Part shown: positions 17,898-23,351 of the stretch, piece by piece | Position numbering within the stretch: position 1 is the first letter of the stretch | Layout: every line of letters begins with the position of its first letter | Assembly: GCA_036939755.1 (NCBI GenBank) | Contig: JALLAZ010000130.1 | Location: 1-23,351 of the forward strand | DNA length: 23,351 nt | Reading direction: 5' to 3' | Source of the DNA: Stephanodiscus triporus | Taxonomy: Eukaryota; Bacillariophyta; Thalassiosirophyceae; Thalassiosirales; Thalassiosiraceae | Translations under genes and position numbers: made by a program | Notes under the pieces: generated by a model | What the model saw: only the letters and a program-made list of their open reading frames with translations | What the model was told of the DNA's origin: nothing | Databases searched by the model: none

Positions 17898-20258
17898 TCA
17901 CCATTGAGATGCCAAGATGTTGGGAAACTTCTTTGATACTACCACAAACTCGTCAAAGGTTATACTGCTGTCATTGCGCTTATCGCATTGAGCGATGATA
18001 GTCTCAGCCTTGCGAGATACTTCAGCTTCAGATTTGGCCATGTGGTTGGCACGCAATATCTTGACCAGCTCACGATGAGTGATGGATCCAGTGTTTTCTT
18101 CATCATACAACATGAAGGCAAATTTCATTCTGATGGGTGGGTGAAGGAGGATAGAAAGGTAGATGTGTCAGATCTGACGAGACAAAGATTTTCTCATTCA
18201 TCCTGGTGGTGACGTGACACAAGTAGACTTACTTGTCGTCTTTCCCCGCACCAGAAAAGTTTGCAAGAGCAATCAGCAATTCTTTTGCGTCAATTAACCC
18301 AGACTGGTTGTAATCATACATTTTGAACACCTCCTCACACTGTACACTAGGCTCAACTTGAAGAACCTCACAAAATTCAGTGTAATCCATGACACCCGAC
18401 TTCTTTTTATCCAAAACTTGAAACCGCCGATGCGCTCTTTTGATGGACTCAGGTTTCAAGTAATTGTCCCTTGCAAACCTTTCCAGTGCCTTTCGTTTGG
18501 CATTACGCGCCTTGACGATTTCGGGACCAGTCTGGGGACTAACTTCCAAAGAGTTCTTGCCTCCTATGTCGTCTTGCTTCAAGCCCTCAAGGTTGATCGG
18601 CTTATCTCCAACGATGAACTGACGAGCAGCACCTCTTAAGCCAGCTGGCGGCTCGTGTCCGCCAGTGACCATTCGATAAAATTCATCAAATGCTACTTGT
18701 CCATCACCGTTTTTGTCCACCATACGTATCATTTCATCAACCTTATTCATTCAATGTTAGTTGTAGGATTGGATGGCCTCGTAAAAGTTTCTGCCATACT
18801 CACCTCTTCATCCGAAGGTCTTTCCCCAATATTGAGCAGTACATGCCTTATCTCCGAGGCACCTACATAATTATTCTTATCCAAATCGAACGCTTGAAAT
18901 GCTGAGATAATTTCCTTGTCTGAAAACTCCTCTCCTTGAGTACTCCAGTTTGTATTGCCCTTTTTCTTGGCAACACCTCGAGGACTTGAAGCCTTTGCAA
19001 GCTTTTGCGCTCTTTGTGGATATGTGCCATGCCGGTAGAACGATGCAGAGACTGCAAGTTGACCAGCGTGGTGGTTCAATTTGTCAAAAAGGTCAACTTC
19101 GCCTTCAAAATGCCCTTTGGCTACCCAATCCAGTATCCCTACATGTGCGGATCCCATGAACTTGTCTTCACCAATAACCCCCTTGTCCATAACCTCAAAT
19201 TCAAGCTCTTGCTCTGTAGTGATCTCGAACTCAAACTCTTCCTTCCATTCCTAATGCGACAATGAACGATGCCCCATTTAACGGACAAAAGGTGGGGTTG
19301 CAATGAGCCAACAAACTGAACACAAAACTTACTGGATTTTTTCCACCATCCTTGTGAGAGCTTGTAGTGAATTCTCTATCGCCAATTTTTATCTTCACAT
19401 ATGGATCTGCTCTTCCAAAGACGCCCTGTCCAGCCTTGAGATTAAGACCTTTAAGAATCCCGACCACGAGCTTCCCAAACGCATGCTGAGGTTGTACATG
19501 TATCGGAGGTATTTGTGAGTGGATATGAGGTGGTGGTTTTCCAAGTGCAATAGGAGGCGGTTGTGGATCTGAAACAAATATGTTCTCTTTATCAGTGGCA
19601 GGGCCACCCAGCTTTCCAGCACGCATGTCTGTCGCCAGCTGGCGCAGTGACGAGTCATCTCTCTTTGCAGCAACAGCGGCTAATGTGCGTGCTGCGCTAC
19701 TTAGCGCTCGGTTTCTCTCTTGAGTGAAACTTTGGTTATCGTCATTTTCGTTGTTGTCATTGCTTAATTCGCTGTGACATTGGCTAGATCTTTCAGAATC
19801 TGATTGCGTTGGTTCTTCCGTTGATGAATCCCCTGAATCGCCCCCCTCTGGTTTGTGCACTGGCTTCAGTTGCGGCTGCAAATATTCTCTATAAGGATTT
19901 CGAATGGGTGACAATTTGGGCATCATTGGTTGTTCGGGGTGCGGTGATCCCGAAGAGCTCTCTGAGGACGACAGAAACATGACGTGTACATGTGAGAGAG
20001 AAAGTATGCCTTTTGTTCTGACCCGCAAAGTAACTTACCCGTGAGGGATGGACGGTCTAGATAATACCCAGGTGGACCGCGAGGAGGTGGACCGCGAGGA
20101 GGAGGTCCTCGAGGAGGCGGCCCGCGAGGAGGTGGACCGCGAGGAGGTGGACCGCGCGAAGGTGGGCCTCTTGGCGGTGGGCCTCTTGGAAGCGTTGGAG
20201 CAGCTCTTGACATACCAAGTTTGGTGGGGCTATTTGGTCTAACATCTGGAGGCTGCAT
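17898..20258 (-). CDS. C2 domain plus multiple EF-hand calcium-binding protein, 5 exons
   Basis: Minus-strand exons are 20258-20039, 19961-19333, 19250-18804, 18741-18233 and 18129-17898, with GT-AG introns of 77, 82, 62 and 103 bp, giving 678 aa in one frame. Residues 24-63 are eight PRGPP-type pentapeptides. A polar acidic linker follows, then a C2 domain (about 236-356, GKLVVGILKG ... GRADPYVKI ... WKEEFEFEI ... FMGSAHVGI). Six EF-hand loops are visible: 405-416 (DLDKNNYVGASE), 441-452 (DKNGDGQVAFDE, canonical), 543-554, 575-586 (DYNQSGLIDAKE), 611-622 and 651-662; the third, fifth and sixth are weaker. The first C2 calcium loop lacks its usual Asp, so calcium-dependent lipid binding is uncertain. 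Likely a membrane-associated calcium sensor. The first Met is nominal: the frame stays open upstream and a good acceptor (CCCCAACAG, 20283-20291 region) suggests a further 5' exon. Confidence 0.82.
20071..20190 (-). repeat. 15-bp minisatellite encoding PRGPP units
   Basis: Eight consecutive 15-bp units within exon 1 of the C2/EF-hand gene encode five-residue Pro/Arg/Gly repeats, with one Ser variant. Because units are a multiple of three, copy number can change without frameshift. The Pro-rich stretch is probably disordered and could bind SH3 or WW-type partners; that is inference. Confidence 0.85.
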
Positions 20259-20356
20259 TCCCAGTCGATCCAAAGGTGGTGTACCTGTTGGGGAAGCAGC
20301 AGATAAAAGTATATGGATTGACGTCTGGGTTGTTGACCGGAGTAAGTTTAGTTGTT

Positions 20357-20512
20357 GGGGAGGGGGGACCCAGCTTCAGAGGAGGAAAAAACCTTCCATG
20401 AGCGCAGGAAGGTTTAAAAAGTGGCGAAAAAATGATAGTAAGTAGGCTCCCTGCGCACTGAAGGTTGTTCTCCCCCCCCAAACTTTGGTTCCCCCCCAAA
20501 CCATATTATATC
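20357..20512. repeat. imperfect fold-back (inverted repeat) element
   Basis: The left arm (20357-20408) and the reverse complement of the right arm (20450-20512) match imperfectly. Both run from a G-run through ACC-AG and a second purine run to AACCTTC and GCGCAG. About 40 bp of unrelated centre separates the arms. It lies just upstream of the C2/EF-hand exon 1, in its 5' region or first intron. A further arm-like copy occurs at 22284-22343, so this is a dispersed sequence. Confidence 0.6.
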
Positions 20513-20658
20513 CCAAGTGGCTTAAGTCTGGTTTGGGTATCCTTTCGGCTTGAAGATGGCAAACATCTACCAAAGTTAATCAGAGAAAATGTGAATTCTT
20601 TGGCCCACTTGCCAAGCTTTGACCTTCGGAGCGACTTCATGCGTGAACCCTCTCTTTC

Positions 20659-21515
20659 TCAACCCGATAAATAATCACGTATGTGTTCCAACGAAGAGGC
20701 GGGAGGGACGAAATGAAAAGCATTCTGGTCCTCCTTAGCATTTGCCAGTTGACTCACAGCTTCTGAAAGATTGAGACATACTACTTCAAAGTCTTCCTCC
20801 CTACCCCCATCGAATGATACAGCCTGTGTCACTGCATCGTTTGCATCGTCTAACTCTAAGAAGAGCGGCAACACAGGCCGACCACTCTCGTTTTCTTGTG
20901 CAATCTCCATGCATGCAAATAATGGCACCTGCTGACCTATGGCGTTGACATTGGGCGGAGCCCCAGCCTGGATGACTGATTTTTTGTTTGGGACGATTAC
21001 ACTGAGAAGGAAGAAGCAGTTTGAGAAGTTTGCATCATGAGAGAGCGTTGTCGGTCTCTCACCAAAACTTATCACTCGGAATCTCCACAAACTCACGCTG
21101 TGTCTTTGGCCCACATTTCGAATATATCTCCTAACGGATACGGACTGATGTCCATCCCAGGTAGTGGCGTGTTTTCTTTAGCCGTTTCGAGTTCGGCCAA
21201 CGCATCTGAAACGTGAGTGTAGAAGAGTGGTACCTCAAACGACGCGTTACTCTTTTCAATACGATATTTTATCGGCTGGCCTTCCGCGTTGGCGAGGGAA
21301 AACACAGGAACTTGATCCAATTCCTGCTTGATCGCTGCCCAGCCGGGCGAATCAAAGATGTCGTTGGGCTTCGATGATTGCAAAGGAGAGGAAGTTGTAG
21401 AGGACGGATGGCGGCGGGCGAGGGACCCCTTGGCTGGCAAAAAACAGTGGGCAGAGCCAAATGCCAGTGCAAATAAAATACAAGACGCCATCCTTGTGCT
21501 CGTCGCAACTCTCAT
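20659..21515 (-). CDS. Tic22-like plastid protein import factor, 2 exons
   Basis: Minus-strand exons 21515-21097 and 21001-20659, with a 95-bp phase-2 intron (GTGAGT ... TTCTCAG), encode 253 aa. The N-terminus has a hydrophobic stretch (about 9-22) ending SAHC before FLPAKG. This resembles a signal peptide followed by an ASAFAP-type plastid motif with Phe at +1; a Ser/Arg-rich transit-like segment follows. The body has the two-part Tic22 pattern: VPVFSLANAEGQPI (70-83) followed by VPLFYTHVSDALAELETA, then in exon 2 a second half with QQVPLFACMEIA, VLPLFLELDDANDAV and a C-terminal FHFVPPASSLEHI. Tic22 acts between the envelope membranes in plastid protein import, and complex-plastid algae keep it. 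The ATG at 21515 is used, although a second Met at residue 9 would also give a signal peptide. Its 3' end lies 400 bp upstream of the C2/EF-hand gene start. Confidence 0.76.
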
Positions 21516-21653
21516 TATGGCCGCGAAGAGGTGATGGATGGCTGTCGCCTGCTCTCGCTGTGCTCTGCTGCTTCTCGAAGCATTTTTGCACCCTCTAAGT
21601 ACCTACACTATCGTACATCATACCAGTGAGGTCATACGAGTTTGGGGTCGACT
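21516..21653. promoter_or_regulatory. upstream region of the Tic22-like gene
   Basis: The minus-strand Tic22-like gene starts at 21515, so its promoter and 5' UTR should lie here. This is short because the inverted end of the repeat element begins at 21654. No specific core element is identified. Confidence 0.35.
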
Positions 21654-21956
21654 ATATGTCCTCAATCTGAAATTGTATGTTTCTTGATTTGGGGACGGTG
21701 TCCTGTTTTTTTCTGGTATGTTCAGCTACACCCCTAGCGAGTAAAATCGAATATGGATAAGAAAGCCGTCTTAATTTTTAGGGTTACGCAAAAGTTACTT
21801 TATATTTAAACCTGCCAACCCAACCCCCTTGCATGCGCAACCCTAACTTTCAGGGCAGCCGGTGCCTCACCCTAATGCGGGGCGGCCGCATCACCCTAAC
21901 CATCGGGGCGGCCGCATGCAACCCTAACCATCGGGGAAATACTTAAAGGCGGCATC

Positions 21957-22000
21957 GCTGTGTGAGTTGCCGCCAAAGAGACGGCGGCAACTCACACAGC
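21957..22000. repeat. perfect hairpin, 18-bp arms, 8-nt loop
   Basis: The arm GCTGTGTGAGTTGCCGCC (21957-21974) is followed by the loop AAAGAGAC and the exact reverse complement (21983-22000). The second repeat unit carries the same hairpin at 22129-22172 with an identical loop and right arm but two mismatches in the left arm. Confidence 0.9.
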
Positions 22001-22128
22001 GCAATGCGCAACCCTAACTTTCGGGGCAGCCGGTGCCTCACCCTAATGCGGGGCGGCCACATCAACCCTAACCATTGGGGCGGCTGCATGCAACCCTAAC
22101 CATCGGGGAAATAGTTAAAGGCAACATC

Positions 22129-22172
22129 GCTTTGTGAGTTGCTGCCAAAGAGACGGCGGCAACTCACACAGC
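22129..22172. repeat. second copy of the hairpin, two mismatches
   Basis: The left arm 22129-22146 differs from the first copy at two positions. The loop AAAGAGAC (22147-22154) and right arm (22155-22172) are identical to copy one. Confidence 0.88.
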
Positions 22173-22264
22173 GCGCCTGCAACTATCGGGGCGGCCGCAC
22201 AAAATTAGCGTAGCCCTAATATTCGATATCACAGACACATACAAATTCAGATTGAGGACATATA

Positions 22265-22976
22265 GTTTTTCCCGTAAAAATGAGGCTCCCTGTGCGCATG
22301 GAGGGTTTTCTCCCCCCCCCAACTTTGGTCCCCCCCCCAAACCAAAAATCCGATAGAGTTTCCACAAATAAAACAAAATAATTAGAGTTGTGTACCGAGT
22401 CGTTATTTTTCGGTCGGTATTGGTCAGTATTTCTTGGTATTAGAGTGGTTGTAAATTGTGTCGCTGGTTCGCTTAGTGCAACTTTACTATGTTGTTTTGT
22501 GACGTCAAAGCTGCCGCGGTCTGAGACTCCAACCAGCTCAAAAGGGGGGTTGTAGCACGGCTGGGCCACAGTCGCAGATCCGCCCCTGATGCGAAATAAT
22601 TAGTTTTTGTATGTACTAAAATAGAGTAGATATTTACTAAATTATTATTGTCTGCTTTTAGTTATACCCAAAGGATACATAAAATATATCCCCCAACAGC
22701 TTCGTCGCCCAGGCTTTTTACAACACACAAATACTTTGTTATTCCCTCAGCCTCGCGGACGATGGGAAAGACTCCGAGGAGGTGCGTGCTTACAGGATGC
22801 AGGCGCCGCCTCCCCTTGCGCCGGGCGAGCTCCCACAGTCGTAGTATACACCTCAGCCATGCCGAGGTGGGTTTTCGTGAATTTCTACAGAGTCTATTTT
22901 CTGTAACTTGCTTCTTCTCCCGGTCAGCGATGCACGCAATTCTCCCAGCATTTGCCATCTCCCTCTATTTTACTGA
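22265..22976. other. intergenic or transposon 5' region
   Basis: No supported complete gene. It contains a solo arm of the G/C-run repeat (22284-22343). An open plus-strand frame runs from an ATG at 22762, and its fragment MHAILPAFAISLY (from 22930) may be the true N-terminus of the transposase that follows, one base out of frame across a run of nine G at 22990-22998. Confidence 0.45.
22284..22343. repeat. dispersed copy of the fold-back arm
   Basis: The sequence from GGCTCCCTG through two long C runs separated by AACTTTGGT to AAACC matches the right arm of the fold-back element at about 20445-20512, differing by small changes and C-run lengths. No partner arm was found beside it. Confidence 0.7.
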
Positions 22977-23351
22977 TGGTGTTGTCAATGGGGGGGGGCT
23001 GATAATGACGCCGATGGCGACGATGGTAACCGTGGCAACGGCGAAGGGCATGCTGCTCAGGCTCTGCTTCTTTATGCCCTGGGAAGGTACTCCATCCAAG
23101 TCGGTCGACTTTGGAGGGTCTTCTATTTCGATTTTTTATACCATGATATTCCTCTGATTGAGGAGGATAGTCACTGTCTCAACAAGCCTCCCCGGAAAAA
23201 TATTCGGTTCGATAGTTGGTTGTCTCAGGAATGCTTCTTCTACACGTCGGTCAGGAAGGAGCAGCTCCGTCGGATCTACCATCAATTCGGTCTCATGCAG
23301 TTGGCAGCCCAGAATGATGGGTATATCCGTGTATTTACGGGATTTAGGTAC
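22977..23351 (+). CDS. putative DDE transposase, N-terminal part, cut by window end
   Basis: An open frame of 125 codons runs off the right edge. After an Asp/Gly/Asn-rich start it reads ALLLYALGRYSIQVGRL, then FRDFLYH-like FDFLYHDIPLI, KPPRKNIRFDSW, LSQECFFYTSVRKEQLRRIYH and a final YIRVFTGFRY. The 'DSW ... ECFFYTSVRKEQLRRIYHQF' pattern resembles the N-terminal region seen in plant- and stramenopile-type DDE transposase-like proteins (Harbinger/DDE_Tnp_4 neighbourhood). The catalytic region lies outside the window, so the family is tentative. No Met occurs in this frame after the upstream stop at 22974. A one-base change in the nine-G run just upstream would join it to the preceding open frame, suggesting a frameshift or a sequencing error. 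Confidence 0.55.

Larger units (their letters stand above)
21833..22176. repeat. 171/172-bp tandem duplication with telomere-like CCCTAA motifs
   Basis: Two units (about 21833-22003 and 22004-22176) align with a period of 171-172 bp and few mismatches; a short partial third unit follows (to about 22198). Each unit contains four CCCTAA motifs, always flanked by A/C or C/T variants, GGGGCGGCCGC-like GC-rich words, and one hairpin. CCCTAA is the complement of the TTAGGG telomere repeat reported for diatoms, but here the motifs are spaced, not in a head-to-tail run. Confidence 0.85.
21654..22264. mobile_element. candidate non-autonomous element with inverted ends
   Basis: The 28 bp at 21654-21681 are repeated in inverted orientation at 22237-22264 with one mismatch. 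Further matching blocks follow inward in the same order in both arms: ATCGAATAT (21746-21754; inverted at 22219-22227) and TAGGG(T/C)TACGC (21779-21789; inverted at 22208-22218). The left arm carries extra sequence between them. The 611-bp interval has no coding capacity and contains the 171/172-bp tandem duplication. This structure fits a MITE-like or other non-autonomous DNA element. No target-site duplication was confirmed, and the true ends may lie a few bases away. Confidence 0.6.

Noticed and set aside
21833..22176. CCCTAA motifs considered as a true telomere or chromosome end
   Set aside because: The motifs are spaced rather than tandem, the block is flanked on both sides by ordinary sequence, and it lies inside inverted repeats.

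Overview
This window looks like nuclear DNA from a photosynthetic stramenopile, most likely a centric (Thalassiosira-like) diatom. The evidence is threefold. There are short GT-AG introns of about 60-110 bp. Two proteins look plastid-targeted and carry N-terminal signal peptides with an aromatic residue after the predicted cut (ASAFAP-like). One of these is a PsbP-family lumen protein and the other is a Tic22-like import factor. No rRNA, tRNA, CRISPR array or bacterial operon was seen. The species assignment is an inference from gene content only.

Left part (1-10885) is ordinary gene-rich DNA with five genes: a three-exon DA1-like LIM/zinc-metallopeptidase (+, 520-2544); a two-exon TALE-type homeodomain protein (-, 4423-3073), convergent with DA1; an intronless TKL-like protein kinase (-, 6635-4650); a single-exon PsbP-domain thylakoid lumen protein (+, 8073-9107), divergent from the kinase across 1.4 kb of AT-rich spacer; and a TPR protein with an Hsp70/Hsp90-type carboxylate clamp (+, 9632-10885).

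Middle part (10886-17640) is accessory, repeat-rich DNA. It has a long gene-poor stretch, a low-complexity block, a cluster of CATGTTGG/CATGTCGGC repeats, a 5'-truncated non-LTR (LINE-type) retrotransposon (about 13282-16170) with an open RT frame carrying three zinc fingers inside the RT region, and a decayed gene with 51-bp tandem repeats encoding NUMOD3-like motifs (17068-17635).

Right part (17898-21515) has two minus-strand genes: a five-exon C2 plus EF-hand calcium-sensor-like protein with an eight-unit PRGPP repeat, and a two-exon Tic22-like plastid import protein. Beyond them lies a candidate 611-bp non-autonomous element (21654-22264). It has near-perfect 28-bp inverted ends and contains a 171/172-bp tandem duplication rich in telomere-like CCCTAA motifs, with a perfect 18-bp-arm hairpin. 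The window ends inside the N-terminal part of a putative DDE transposase (+, from 22977).

The host genes do not form an obvious pathway. Two serve the plastid, three are regulatory (homeodomain, kinase, calcium sensor), and two concern protein turnover or folding. The most unusual signals are the inverted-repeat element with telomere-like repeats, the zinc-finger insertion in the retrotransposon RT, and the NUMOD3-like repeat array.
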